DNA from: Mesoplasma lactucae ATCC 49193
GTDB taxonomy: Bacteria; Bacillota_I; Bacilli_A; Mycoplasmatales; Mycoplasmataceae
Direction: 5' to 3'
Assembly: GCF_002441935.1 (NCBI RefSeq)
Contig: NZ_CP023668.1
Coordinates: forward strand, 310,001 to 374,000
DNA length: 64,000 nucleotides
Of this stretch, positions 21,003-32,010 are shown piece by piece (positions within the stretch are counted from its first letter, which is position 1; every line of letters starts with the position of its first letter). Position numbers and translations under genes: made by a program. The notes beneath the pieces are model-generated. The model was not told the origin of the DNA, made no database searches, and worked only from the letters and a program-made list of their open reading frames with translations.

Positions 21003-22343
21003 TTATTTTCTTTTTTTAGTTTCTCCATAGTATGAAGCCAGGATGGTTTCTTTTCTTTTTTCAAGTTCTCTTTTTCCATCTGGTGAATGTCATTTTTCTG
21101 TTGAAACAAAATAATGATTTCACTTTGGAAATAAATCACGAACAACAGCATGAACAGTTAATCAAGAAAAGTATCAAGCAGGTCCTAATCAGAAGCAAGT
21201 TCAAGCAATATCACTTCACCAGTGACTTAATGAAACTTGCAAGGCAAACATCATTTCTAAACAATAAAGCACACCAATTACAAACCCAATTCTTTTTCCA
21301 ATTCGATAAGCTTTTTGTCTAGAACCTTTGTTAGCAAAAATATAACAAGTTGCTACCATTCCAAAAGCAGCTCCCATGTGTCCTGATGGGAAAGCTTTTT
21401 CAACAGCTAAACTTGAGGCTGGTAAACTAGGTTTTCCAAAAGCAAATCATCCATAAGGCTTTCATCAAGCAAAGTTAGCATCCATTGGTGCATTGAAAAT
21501 GAACTTATTTTTTGAAGTTTCTCCATTTCAAAACCCATAATCAAATCCGTTCATTAATGAATTTCCTTCTAATTTAGCATCGGTTGGATTAAATCCATAA
21601 TTATATTTAGTTTGATTCATATAATGATTAAAACGGTCAGGATCTTCAGTTTGAATTCTTTTTAAGATATCACCTCAAGTAATGTTGTAGTAATATTGAC
21701 GACCAAAACCTGGTTTAAAAACTAAAACTGGAATATAAATATAACCAATAAAAATTAAAGCTACACAAGCACGTTTTCAATATTCAGCTTCTAAAAAATC
21801 ATCACGTTTAGCCAAACGATAATGAACAAAGTAAGTTGCTAATCATAAATAAGTTAATTGAATCACTAATGAAACACAAAAAGCTGGAATCATAAATCTT
21901 CATCCAGTTTGAAATTCAACATTATATCCTCAACCAAACCCAGTATCACCTAAGAAAATAAAAATATCTTCAATTACAATTCCAACAGTTCAAAGACTTG
22001 CAAGAGTCATATAAGGTCAAGCATTTGAGGCATGATGAGCAAACCAACCATGTGGGCGAACTTTTCTCATATATAAAAACAAAGCTTCTAAAATTACAAA
22101 GATCATTGGAAAAATAAAGGTCACAACACCTTCATATCCATCTTGAATTACAAAAGCAGTTCACCCACGAATGAAATCATATTTCATTCCCTTGTTAAAA
22201 ACTTGTGATAATTTAACATCGTTTTGATATCAACCAGTCACAATTAAATTAACAACTCCAAATAACACAAAAAGAGCCACAACACTAATTGCTACGACTG
22301 CTTCTCAATTATTAAAAACCTTCTTTTTAGTTTTCAATTCCAT
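21003..22343 (-). CDS. PAP2 family phosphatase, polytopic membrane protein
   Basis: The product is 446 aa with many UGA-coded Trp. The core has the PAP2 motifs AFPSGHMGAAFG near residue 312 and LSHWWSDIAW near residue 373, holding the two catalytic His. Helices before and between them make 7-8 TM segments. It probably removes phosphate from a lipid such as phosphatidic acid or PGP. The N-terminal half, about 250 residues with TM helices, is an extension of the family core. The GGGGTG ribosome site precedes ATG 22343. The first PAP2 motif (KxxxxxxRP) is not clear. Confidence 0.82.
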
Positions 22344-22390
22344 AAACACCCCATAAGTTTTTATTCTTAAAAATTTTATCATGTAGGAAA

Positions 22391-22417
22391 GAAAAACTTG
22401 GTCATAGCCAAGTTTTT
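22391..22417. terminator. Terminator after the nagA operon
   Basis: AAAACTTGG and CCAAGTTTT around a short loop. T-runs on both strands; by position it ends the recD2-nagA-221-aa gene operon on minus. Confidence 0.75.
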
Positions 22418-22432
22418 TCTCTAAATTATTTC

Positions 22433-23098
22433 TTAATCTTTAATCTCATCTTTATCAGATTCATTTAAAGCATCTTGTAATTGTTGTTGTAATTCTTCGT
22501 CAACATCAATATTTTTCTTTTTTGGTTTAGATTCATCTTTTGCAAGCATTTCAGCAGCAGCATCAGTTCTTTTAACACCAGAAGTAGAATATTTTTTCTT
22601 TTCTGTTTTTGAAGCTTTAGCTTGTTTTTCAACATGTTCATTTTCTAATTCAGCTAAATAAACTTGTTCTTGTAAACGAGACATGCTTTCAAAAATAGAA
22701 GCAGCTACTAATGAAACAAATTCAATCACATACATTGGTGCAAAAGTAATCATCATTCCAGTTCTGTGCCCTTTAATTGCAATTACTAAGATTACATAAA
22801 TAAATGAAAGAATGATTCCTAAAGTATATAAACCAAATGAAGCCATTAAATAAGGTCTGTCTTTTTTAGTATGCGTAAAAGTTGTCTTTTTAAAATAACT
22901 TCATCTTAAAAACATATAAAAGACAATTAACACTACTCCGATAATTTCTAAAGCTAAAGTGACTCCAGCTAAAGTTCCACGATTATCTTTAAAGATATCT
23001 TTTCATTCTGAAAGAAAAGATAACAATGGAGCTGTAAATAACAATACAGCTCCAATTGTAGCTATATATTTTGTTAAGTTATAAGTCTTAGTGTTCAT
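22433..23098 (-). CDS. Hypothetical four-TM protein, 221 aa
   Basis: Not recognised. Four TM helices lie in the first 140 residues (ending MMITFAPMYVIEFVSLVAASIF), followed by a charged, helical cytosolic tail that ends KDEIKD. The ATG at 23098 overlaps the nagA stop by 11 nt, so translation is coupled to nagA. Possibly linked to GlcNAc use, but this rests on position alone. Confidence 0.75.
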
Positions 23099-24248
23099 TT
23101 CTTTTTTCATAACAAATTTTCCCATCTACAATAGTTTTTAAAACTTTTAAATCTTTATCTAAGCAAACTAAGTCTGCTTGTTTATTTATTTCGATTGAAC
23201 CAGTTTTATCAAAAATATTCAATTGTTTTGCAATATTAATTGATGTCATTTTAATAAGTTCAGTCATTGGAATATCACAAGTTTTTTGATAAAAACGGAC
23301 ATTGTGATCATATGGAGCTGCACTTGCAGCTAAATTATCGCCATGTTGTAAACGAACTTCAATTCCTTTTTTATAAACTGGTAGTTCACCAAGAATATAG
23401 TTTCCATCAGGCATTCCTTTTGCTAACATTCCATCTGTAACAATACAAATTGAATCAGCACTTTTACAATCATAAATCATTTTTAAAACTTCTGGTTGAA
23501 TATGAACACCATCAGAAATTACTTCAGCTAAGATATCATCATGAGTTAAAGCAAAAACTGCTAGCCCTGGGTTATGATGATCAACTTCACTCATTTGGTT
23601 AAACAAATGAGTAACATGTCTCACACCAAGTCTATAGTCATTTTTTTCAAATTCTATAGCGCTAACATTTGAATGACCAGCACTTGGTAAAATCTTGTTT
23701 TGAATTAATCAAGTTGTATATTCTCCGTTTTGTTCTTCTGGAGCATAAGTTACGATTCTTAAAGTTCCATTTGCTAAATCATTTCAACGTTTAGTTAATT
23801 CAATACTTGGTTTTTTAATTAGTTTCGGATCATGAGCACCTTTTTTTAGTGGTGAAATAAAAGGACCTTCCATGTGAGCTCCAAAACATTTTGCTTGTAG
23901 TCCGTGATTTTCATTAACCATAAATTTTCCAAACTCAGAATAGTATTTATCGTTATCAGCATCACTATTTGTAACAGAAGTAAAGCAATAACCAGTTACA
24001 CCTTCTATAGTAGTTTTCTTAGCATATTCTTTATAAGCTTCAACGCTACCAGATTCAAAACTAATTCCATAACCACCGTGAACGTGACAGTCGATAAACC
24101 CTGGTAGCAATCAATTTCCTTCTAAGTCTACAGCATCACTACCACTATAGTCACCTTGTTTAATATCAATAATTTTGTCATCAGTAATTTCAACATAACC
24201 ATTAATAATTTCGTTTTCTAAAACAATTTTTGCATTTTTTAAAATCAT
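23088..24248 (-). CDS. nagA: N-acetylglucosamine-6-phosphate deacetylase
   Basis: The product is 386 aa. It deacetylates GlcNAc-6-P to glucosamine-6-P, which needs nagB to enter glycolysis (not in this window). Amidohydrolase motifs are present: LPGFIDCHVHGG near residue 46, GAHMEGPFIS near residue 120 with the metal-binding Glu, SAGHSNVS near residue 189, HLFNQMS near residue 209 and the catalytic Asp in IVTDGM near residue 268. It starts 19 nt after the recD2-like gene and overlaps the following gene. Confidence 0.94.
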
Positions 24249-24267
24249 AGTTTTAAACTCCTAAAGC

Positions 24268-26532
24268 TTAATTAAATAAGTCTTCTATTTTTTCTACTAA
24301 AGTAGTTTTTCTTGGTATACCACTTCTATTAATTCCTTTATAGAAGGTATTAAAATCTCCAACAATAGTTAAGTTCTTTTTAGCTCTTGTAATTGCTGTA
24401 TAGATTATTTTATTGTTAATAAAATGTTCATTAACGCCTTTTTCTAAAACTAGAATAACGTTCTTATATTCAGAACCTTGAGTTTTGTGAACACTACATG
24501 CATAACTTAAAGTTGAATAATTAAAGTTATCAGCATAGAAGGTTTTTGTTTCACCATTAAATAAAACTTTAGCTTGATTGATCTTTCCATTGTGTTGTGA
24601 TATTTCTGAAATAATTCCAACATCTCCATTGTTTAAACCAGTTTCTGTTTCATTAACTAAATACATAATTTTGTCATCAACTATATATTTATATTCTCGT
24701 CTTTCAAAAGTTTGCTCATTTAAAGTCTTATCATCTTTTTTCAAAATTTCTTTTTGGTAAGTTTGTTGTAGCATTTTATTCAAACTATTAATTCCTAAAA
24801 TCCCTTTATAGAATGGAGCAATAATCTGTAAATCTAAAAGCGAATTTTCAACTTCTGGTTCAACTTCTTTTGAAAAGATTTTATCAATTGATTCAAGTTT
24901 ATCTTCAACATTCCCATCAAAAACAACATTAACATTATTCATATTTTTTAAATCTTCTTCAGAAGTAATTTCACGATTTAAAACTTTATAAGCTAAATCA
25001 ACAATATCATTTCCATTTTCTTGTCTATGAGGTTGTTTTAAATTAACCTTAGTAATTTGCTCAACGTCTAAAAGGTTAGCAAATAATTCTCCATATCCAA
25101 CAGAAGAAAGTTGATTTCTATCCCCAACTAAAATAATCTTTTGAATATCTTTTGCAGCATCAACAACTCTTGCAAATAAGAAGTTTTCAATCATTGATGA
25201 TTCATCTAAAATTAATAAATTATATTCTAATGGATTTGAATTATTGAATCTAAAGAATCCATTTTCTTCAGCACCAAGCATTTTATGAATAGTTGTCGCA
25301 TTTAATTCTTGATCAATTTCATTTAATCTTGCAGCAGCTCTTCCGGTTGGTGCTGCTACTTTAATATTTTGTTTATCTCAGTTATTTACATATTTAGCTA
25401 ATTTATAAATTCCTTTAATAACTGTAGATTTTCCAGTTCCAGGTCCACCAGTTAATAGCATAAAGTTGCTATTAATTGATTTTCTTAAAGCATCACGTTG
25501 TTCATTATCGTATTTAAAGTTTTGAATCTCTAGTTCAAATGCTAGTTCTTCTTCAACTTTTTCTATTAATGTTTCAATTAAGTTTTGATCATAAACATTC
25601 TTATCTTCAGCAACTGTTTTTTGATGAACAAATTTAGCAATTTCATTTTCATCATTTCAAGAAACATCAGAATAAATTCGATGATTTACAAAGTAAAGAA
25701 TTTTTAATTCCTTGGCTTTTAACAATCCTTTTTCTAAGGTCTTAGCATCAAAGATTTTTAAATAAGTTTGTAAATTCTTAGTAACTTTGGCAATGTTTGT
25801 ATAAGTATCACCAGTGGTTCAAAGAATGTCATTAACAACTTTGTTAGCAGTTCAAGCAATTCTGATCGGGTCATCTGGTTGTAACTTTTGAAAGTACATA
25901 GCAACCTTTTCAACTTCTTCAAATGGTTCTAGGTGATGGTCTTTAGCATAACGATAGAAATCTTTTTCTAAAATATCAGTTAATTCAACTTCTGAATCAG
26001 TATGTTCTTTTAAATAATTATAGAAATCGATTTTTAATTTATTTTCATAGAAGGTCTTTGTGTATTTATTTTCATTAACAACTTCTTTTAAAACGTGTTT
26101 AATAATATCAGCCTTTGGTTTTGCTAACTCTGGGATATCATATAAAGAATCTGGGTTAATCATGATTTTATCAACAATCTCAGTTTCATAATAATCAGCA
26201 ATAACTTGCGCTGCTTGTTTTCCAATTCCTGGGAAAAGTGAACTTGAAAGATAACTAACTGCTTGTTGTTTGGTTTCTCCAACACTAAGTTTAGATTCTA
26301 AAACATTAAAACTTTTCCCATATTTAGTATTGTCTTCAAACTCACCTAACAGTTCGTAATTAACATGTGGTTGTAATTGACCAATTTGGCCTTTAATTTT
26401 TAAAGAAGCATTTTCTTGTTTGTCACTTTTAAATAAAGCAACTCCTCAACCAGATTGGTTTTGAAAAAGAAATTTGGTGATAGTTCCAGTAATCGAAATT
26501 AATTCAGGTTTTTCTCTGTTTTGTTCTGTCAT
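24268..26532 (-). CDS. recD2: RecD2-like SF1 DNA helicase
   Basis: The product is 754 aa. N-terminal region with an OB-like start and a helix-hairpin-helix (LFPGIGKQAAQVIA near residue 90), then SF1B motifs: I GGPGTGKSTV near residue 360, Ia APTGRAAARL near residue 388, II LLILDESSMI near residue 430, III VGDRNQLSSVG near residue 455, V/VI near SYACSVHKTQGSEYKNV and YTAITRAKK near the C-terminus. RecD2 unwinds DNA 5'-3' without RecBC. GAGGTGAAGGG precedes ATG 26532. First gene of the operon with nagA. Confidence 0.93.
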
Positions 26533-26597
26533 TAACCCTTCACCTCACGTATCTATTTTATCAAATTTAACCCCTATTATTTTAAGGAGAAAAGAAA

Positions 26598-26628
26598 AAA
26601 CCAAGCTATTGAATTAATAGCTTGGTTT
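26598..26628 (-). terminator. Hairpin between the RNA region and recD2
   Basis: AAACCAAGCTATT (26598-26610) pairs perfectly with AATAGCTTGGTTT (26616-26628). The T-run is on the minus strand, so it ends some leftward transcript that reaches it from the gene-free region. Confidence 0.7.
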
Positions 26629-26674
26629 AGACAATAAAAGTGATTTTTTGTCTTATTAGATTATATTATAGTTG

Positions 26675-28264
26675 GTCAGACGTAAACCGCCTAGAAATGA
26701 GATTTAACCGACCAGTTAAAAAATTTAAAGAGATAAGTTTTTAAAGTTTAGATTAGAAAATAAGCATTGTAAAAGTCTTGAGAGAAAATAATATTTTTAC
26801 AATAAAGTTTCTAATTGATAAATAAGGATTTTATTTTTGATAAGAAATGATTCTTCATAATCCATAACCTTAAAAAAGAACAGAGAGAAGTAAAACTTTG
26901 AGAGAGAGCGTCTTAAAGGTCTCTGTTTCATATTATTTTTGGAATTTTTTAATAAATACTAACAATTATTTTTTTAAGAAAATAGTCTAACAATTAACTT
27001 AAGATTAGAGAGAAATATCTAAAGTTTGTTTTAATGAAACATTGAGGATCACGGCAACTATCAACGTTTAGGTACATCTTTTCAAAACCTCTCGACCGAA
27101 TTTTTAATTGGCATAATCATAAAAAACGGGATTTCTAAATTAAAGAGAGAAGTAAATTTAGAAATAGGGTTTTGAAATTCTGTAATATAGAGATCACCAG
27201 AGAGCAATCCTGAGAATGAGAAATAAGACTAAGAGCAGAAAGTTTTGAGAGAAAATAATATTTCTGGATAAGTCTTTTTCAAATTAAATAAGAATTAAAT
27301 TGAGAAACATTTGAAGAATTAAATTAACTAAGCAAGCATCACTAAGTCTACAAATTGTAGAAAGGAGAAAATTGTAGTCTTAGCTTATAGATATCATTTT
27401 ATTTAAGAGAAAATGTAATAAAACAATTTATATGCTGACTATAATCATTAATTTAATTTTCAAAGAATAATTCATTAAAGTCTTTTTTGACTATAGTTTT
27501 TGAGAGAGAAATAACAGATAATTTGCGTCCTCAGGCATAAGGACTGATTTACTATCATATTTCATAAACTTTAATTATCTGTAGTATAGCCAAAGTTGAC
27601 TTAAATTATAAGTTACAAGTTTTTAAAAACGAGTGACTGTGTATAAAATTTTGTGTTTTTTGTAGAGAGAAATAAATAACCTAAATTATTGCTATACCAA
27701 TCGATTTGCTTCGGGCAAGAGAGTAAATCGATTGTTTGAGAGATTTATAGCTATAGGGTATTTGTGGCATAACTTTTTTAAGCAAAGACCATAGAGAGAG
27801 TCGGTCTTTTAAGAAAGCAAGATGAGTTATAAACATCTTTTATGTAGAGAAAAGTTTTTCGTAGTTCAGAATTAGAGAGAGTTTCTGAACATTATTAAAC
27901 AAATATTTTTTATATTTGGACGAAAAATATAAAAATAAATTAACTAATTTTATAGATACCATGAGTATCTATTTTGTCTTCATATCTATACAGGCTATAG
28001 GTATAAAAACAATAATTTATCTAATAAGATAAATCTTTCCATATAACAACATCCATTTTTAAAACCAAATATCATAGCGAGAACTAAAAATATTAAGTTC
28101 GATTTTATGCATATTTGCACTTTTCGGATGGATGATTGATTTTTATTAATCACCGTCTATAACTATAGAAATACAAATAAAAAACTTGAACTTTATAGCC
28201 ATAGGCAGCGATCTGAAAATTAATCATTTTCATTGTTGCAAATGAGCCGAGTTCAAGTTTTTTT
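26675..28264 (+). ncRNA. Candidate large structured non-coding RNA
   Basis: About 1.6 kb with no ORF of note but many nested, often perfect stems: 26752-26815 around 26766-26803, 26996-27026, 27131-27165, 27236-27266, 27514-27582, 27698-27734, 27784-27810, 27864-27890, 27952-27972, 28015-28034. Most loops carry GAGAGAAA or AGAGAGAG; the 19-mer TTGAGAGAAAATAATATTT occurs at 26778 and 27245. Plus is favoured because a C(UUCGG)-type loop (27706-27718) and purine loops would then lie in RNA, and a hairpin with T7 ends it. A TATATTAT -10 is at 26662-26669. The size recalls ornate bacterial RNAs such as ROOL, GOLLD or OLE; I cannot assign a class. Confidence 0.65.
28181..28264. terminator. Bidirectional long-loop terminator
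   Basis: AAAACTTGAAC (28181-28191) pairs with GTTCAAGTTTT (28251-28261), 11 bp, with T-run on both strands. The 59-nt loop has its own inner stem (GAAAAT/ATTTTC). It would end the large RNA on plus and any transcript coming from 28.5 kb on minus. Confidence 0.65.
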
Positions 28265-28571
28265 GTTAACTATTCCCCTAATTACTTGCTAATGTAAGTA
28301 TCGCACTTTCTAGCACAAAAAACATTAAAAAACTAGCAAAAGTTGAAATATGAGAAAGTTATAATTATTAGATTGTTTATTTATGGGACTTTTTGAGAGT
28401 TTTCCACATAGCAAAAACAATAATAAAATTTTCCATTTTATTGTTACATTTTGGAACTTTTGGAAAAGCGCTATTTTCGGCCACTTAAAAAGAGGATTGT
28501 ATACAATCTGCAACTATCTTATAGTTAGTTAGCTTGAAGAAAATCGCAATATTTTTGAGAGCTTTACGAAT
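28265..28571. other. Gene-free region with operator-like palindrome
   Basis: No supported gene. Holds an AU-only hairpin (about 28414-28443), a TTTTCCACA resembling a DnaA box, a small hairpin AACTAT/ATAGTT (28512-28526), and a 14-bp palindrome. A minus-strand transcript starting near 28510 and ending at the 28181-28264 hairpin is possible; a TATAAG box lies just upstream of the palindrome on that strand. Confidence 0.4.
28495..28508. promoter_or_regulatory. Palindrome GATTGTATACAATC, operator-like
   Basis: Perfect 14-bp dyad with core TTGTATACAA, the same core as the site at the dhaK promoter. It resembles GntR-family operators (core TTGT-x2-ACAA). It lies just downstream of a weak TATAAG box on minus. 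Confidence 0.45.
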
Positions 28572-28600
28572 AAAAAATTAGGAAATTTCATTCCTAATTT
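28572..28600 (-). terminator. Terminator of the membrane paralogue array, distal gene
   Basis: AAATTAGGAA (28575-28584) pairs with TTCCTAATTT (28591-28600); T-run on minus. Follows the last gene of the five-paralogue array. Confidence 0.8.
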
Positions 28601-28607
28601 CTCCCTT

Positions 28608-29105
28608 TTATCTTGATACTCTTTTAGCAGTTCTAAAGTAACCTCATCCAGCACCAACTCCAGCAATGATTCATCCAGCAATAACTAGAACAAAATCACC
28701 TGCAATTGATCCTTTAGAATAGAATTCTTTTGGACTTTTATATCATGGATATCCAATTTCTGTTGTAGTCATAAAGATAGCAAACGAAGCAATCATTAAA
28801 CCCATTCCAACAGTTGAAAGGAAGATACTAATTCCTCCTAAAGCACTGTTTAAACGAGGCATCTTTCCAAAAAAGAATCCTACGATTGGTAGAATGATTG
28901 CAGCAGTTGATATAGCTCATCCTGATACTGCTAACATTCAAATTGTATTGACTCTATCACTTGATCTTTTATCGATTAAATCACTTAGCAATTGTGTTTC
29001 TTGACCATCAAGTTTAAATCCGATTACTTCAAAAGCAATTACAGACATAACAGCAAATAAAGCAACACCAAGTAATGGTCACAACATACGGAAATTAATT
29101 TTCAT
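28608..29105 (-). CDS. Four-TM paralogous membrane protein 1, 165 aa
   Basis: Member of a local family of five tandem genes; family not recognised. Shared plan: short MKIN start, TM1 with IAFEVIGF, TM2 beginning LAVSGWAIS, TM3 with LMIASFAIF, TM4 with GSIAGDFVLVIAGWI and a short basic tail (RTAKRVSR). This is the most divergent of the short copies. A CTCC/GGAG ribosome site precedes ATG 29105. Each gene in the array has its own hairpin, suggesting separate control. Confidence 0.8.
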
Positions 29106-29197
29106 ATTTTTTTCTCCTTAAAACGAAAGTCTTTTAGACTTCTTTCTACTATTATAGTTGTTTATTTAGCACAGTTGTAAAAGTTCGTAAAAGAAAA

Positions 29198-29222
29198 GAA
29201 AAATCACGTAAAACGTGATTAA
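29198..29222 (-). terminator. Terminator after paralogue 2
   Basis: AATCACGT and ACGTGATT around AAA, T-run on minus. Confidence 0.8.
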
Positions 29223-29228
29223 CATCTT

Positions 29229-29768
29229 CTATTTAGCTTTAGTTTTCTTTTCTTTAGTTTTAGCAACTAAATCAACTCTTGCAGCACCAATCCCTGAAAG
29301 TGCTAAAATTCCACCAACAATAATTAAGACTGATTGTCCAATGACTGCGCATTTAACTAGTCTATAAGTTTTATTTTTAATTTGTTGTTCTGATAGATGT
29401 AATGCAGTTTTATAGTTTGCATCAAACATTGATACTGAAGCAATTAATAAAACAAGCGCTAGAACTTCTAGGAAAGTTGTTGATCAAAAGATGATTCTAC
29501 TAATTTGTTTATTATTTTTGTAGAATAATCCAAATGTAGGAATCAATAATCCTACTCAAGCAAAAACTAATCCAGCAACTGCTAAACCATATGTGCTTTT
29601 CATTTTATCATCGCCAAATGTGTCTAATAAATTATTCAATTTAATAATTGTTATTTCATCATTGGGACCTTTATATCTAAAGCCAACTGCTTCAAAAGCA
29701 ATTATGGCAAAGATTCCAAAGAACAAAATGCCACCAATTGCTCAAAAATATTTTTTATTTATTTTCAT
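29229..29768 (-). CDS. Four-TM paralogous membrane protein 2, 179 aa
   Basis: Second gene of the array. Start MKINKKYFWAIGGILFFG is nearly the same as copy 3. TM1 holds FAIIAFEAVGFR, TM2 YGLAVAGLVFAWVGLLIP, TM3 LVLLIASVSMF, TM4 GQSVLIIVGGILALSGI, then a Lys-rich tail (KTKEKKTKAK). The TM1-TM2 loop is predicted outside and is the most variable part between copies, a pattern seen in surface-exposed paralogues; the biological reason is not known. Confidence 0.82.
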
Positions 29769-29831
29769 AACTTTTCTCTCTTCTTTGTTTTAATTGTAAC
29801 CCTTATAAGTGAATTAAAGAATAATAAATAC

Positions 29832-29855
29832 AAAAAACACGTTTAAAACGTGTTT
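29832..29855 (-). terminator. Terminator after paralogue 3
   Basis: AAACACGTTT and AAACGTGTTT, T-run on minus. Its stem resembles the hairpin after copy 2, as if duplicated with the gene. Confidence 0.8.
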
Positions 29856-29857
29856 AA

Positions 29858-30430
29858 TTAGTTAGCTTTAATAACAGTTTCTTTAACTTTAATAGTTAAG
29901 TTGTTTCTTGCGGCAATAATTCCTGCATCAGCAATTAAACCACCAACAATAATTAAGATAAATTGTCCAGCAACTGCACCTTTATTAATTGATACAGTTT
30001 CATTGTAATCATCAGTTGTATATAAATCTTCTAATGTTTTTAATAATGATTTAAAGTCAGCATCATAAACTGCAACTGAAGCAATCATCAATACCATTGC
30101 TAAAACTTCTACAAATAAAGTAGTTCAAAAGATTATTGCAGTATATTTAGCTTCTTTTTGATAAAGTAATCCAAATAATGGAATTAAAACTCCAACTCAA
30201 GCAAAAACTAATCCAGCAACTGCTAAACCGTAAATGTCTTGAATTTCTGAATAATTAGTTCCTTTTTCAAAATCATTTAATTTAATAGTTATAGATTGAG
30301 TGATTGTTCCATTTATACTTGTTAAAGTATCTTTCATTCTGAATCCAACAGCTTCAAAGGCAATAATAGCAAATACTCCAAAAAGTAAAATTGCACCAAT
30401 TGCTCAAAAATATTTTTTGTTAATTTTCAT
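29858..30430 (-). CDS. Four-TM paralogous membrane protein 3, 190 aa
   Basis: Closest to copy 2: same MKINKKYFWAIG start, FAIIAFEAVGFRMKD, YGLAVAGLVFAWVGVLIPLFGL, VLMIASVAVYD and GAVAGQFILIIVGGLIADAG. The loop between TM3 and TM4 is longer and acidic (LYTTDDYNETVS). Ends with IKVKETVIKAN. Its spacing and its own hairpin repeat the plan of the neighbours. Confidence 0.82.
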
Positions 30431-30494
30431 ATTTTCTCTCTTTTCCACTATCAATTCTAACTCTTAAATTCTAGTAAATAAATATTTTAAAAAA

Positions 30495-30520
30495 TAAAAA
30501 TGCATCACAAGGATGCATCA
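30495..30520 (-). terminator. Terminator after paralogue 4
   Basis: ATGCATC and GATGCAT around a 5-nt loop, T-run on minus. Confidence 0.8.
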
Positions 30521-30534
30521 ATTGTTTTTGGTTA

Positions 30535-30972
30535 TTAATCTCTAAAGTATGAGAAGTAGATTCCAGCACCAGCTGCTCCTGCTCCAACAAATACCATTAA
30601 GAATTGTCCAAATACAGCTCCACCATTTACATCTAAACCGTGGAATTTACTTGCGAATAATGAAATTGAAGCAATGAATAAAATCAATGATAATGCTTCC
30701 ATTCCAATTAATGTTCATAAAGTATATTTAGAATCTGTTTTATCTCAAAACATGTTCATTAATGGGATGATTAATCCTAATCAAGAGAACACTAATGCAG
30801 ATACTCCTAATCCGTAAATATTTCTTGAAACTTCGCTACTTGTATTAAATTGGTGTAAAGAAATAACTTCTCCACTTGCTCTATAACCAATAGCTTCTAA
30901 AGCAATAATTCCGAAAACTCCATAAATTAGAATCGCAATTGTTGCTCATAAGTATTTTTTATTAAAACTCAT
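30535..30972 (-). CDS. Four-TM paralogous membrane protein 4, 145 aa
   Basis: Shortest member. MSFNKKYLWATIAILIYG, then FGIIALEAIGYR, YGLGVSALVFSWLGLIIPL, LILFIASISLF and GGAVFGQFLMVFVGAGAAGAG. It ends in YFSYFRD with no long tail. Same gene plan and own terminator. Family not recognised. Confidence 0.82.
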
Positions 30973-31043
30973 ATATTTTCTCCCTATCTATATTCTTAAT
31001 TAATTATAAACGAGATATGAGTTATAACACTTATAAATTAACT

Positions 31044-31919
31044 CTATAAGGTATCTTCTTTTTCTTCAGTATCGTTTAGTTCGTCTTTAACAACGCGTTC
31101 AACTGGTACATCTTTTGTGGTTGTAGTAGATTTATCTGTGATAGTTTCTTTTTCATCATGTGAAAAAGGATCGTGTTTAACTTTTGTAGTTTCCACATTT
31201 TGATTAACGATAACTTTTTGAGTTCTTTCGCTATTTTCAGGTGTTTCAACAGGCATTACAGTAGTAGTTGTTTTTTCTTCTACTGATTTGTTGTTGTCTG
31301 ATTTTTTGTTGTCTTTGTTTTTGCTACCTTTGAATTTAAAAGTTCTTAAGTTAAATCCGTAGAATCCACGAACAACTCCAGCTAATCCAATTAAGAATCC
31401 AACTAAAACAATAATTACAATACCAGTGATTGCTCCACCGTTAATTGAATCTGCAGGTACAATTCCAGCAAATTTGTGGAAATCACGGCAGAATAATCCG
31501 ATTCCAGCAAACATTAATGCTGCTGCTAAAAGTACCATAACGACAGGAATAATTCCTAATCATTTAGTTAATTTTTTTGATGGACTTCAGAACATCATTG
31601 CAAATGGAACGATTACAGCACAAAATGCAATTACGATTCCAGAAATTGTTGCTCCATAAGTTGGGTTTTCACCGCTTAATTTTCCAACAGGAATTAAAGC
31701 ACTTCATCCGTTACCTTTAACAGATTGAACGCTTACTCCAAATCCCATACTTACAAATGCGATGCATCCTAATACACCAAATACAAGAATGGCTAAGATT
31801 GGTCAAATCATTGTTCAATCTACTTTGTATTTTTTCTTTTCTTTTTTAGGTTTACCATTTTTGCCGACCATGTCTTGATTTACAGGTGCGACATCTTGGT
31901 TTTTTTTATTTTTTTTCAT
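31044..31919 (-). CDS. Four-TM paralogous membrane protein 5 with long charged tail, 291 aa
   Basis: First-transcribed and longest member of the array. A Lys/Asn-rich N-terminus of about 30 residues precedes the four-TM core (VFGVLGCIAFVSMGFG, ATISGIVIAFCAVIVPF, LMFAGIGLF, GAITGIVIIVLVGFLIGLAG), which aligns with the other copies. A Thr/Glu/Lys-rich tail of about 110 residues (VEEKTTTTVMPVETPENSE ...) follows. The tail is probably cytosolic and disordered. Function unknown. Confidence 0.8.
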
Positions 31920-32010
31920 AGTTATAAAATTTCCTTTTCTTTCTATTAAATCTACACTTCTATTATAAAGTGTTTTAGGTGAAAATGTTGTTAAGCAATT
32001 GAGGGTTATT

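Noticed and set aside
28398-28408. TTTTCCACA as a DnaA box and thus oriC
   Set aside because: Single imperfect match, without dnaA/dnaN or a cluster of boxes nearby.
28395-28450. 19-aa peptide gene on minus inside the AU-rich hairpin
   Set aside because: No Shine-Dalgarno near its ATG and the region is better explained by the hairpin.
28325-28513. 62-aa minus-strand ORF in the gene-free region
   Set aside because: Begins at a TTG with no ribosome site and covers the palindrome and hairpins. Its composition is that of AT-rich noise.
26640-28600. CRISPR array
   Set aside because: The repeated GAGAG motifs lie in loops of different stems with varied spacing and varied flanks, without a constant repeat of 25 nt or more and without cas genes nearby.
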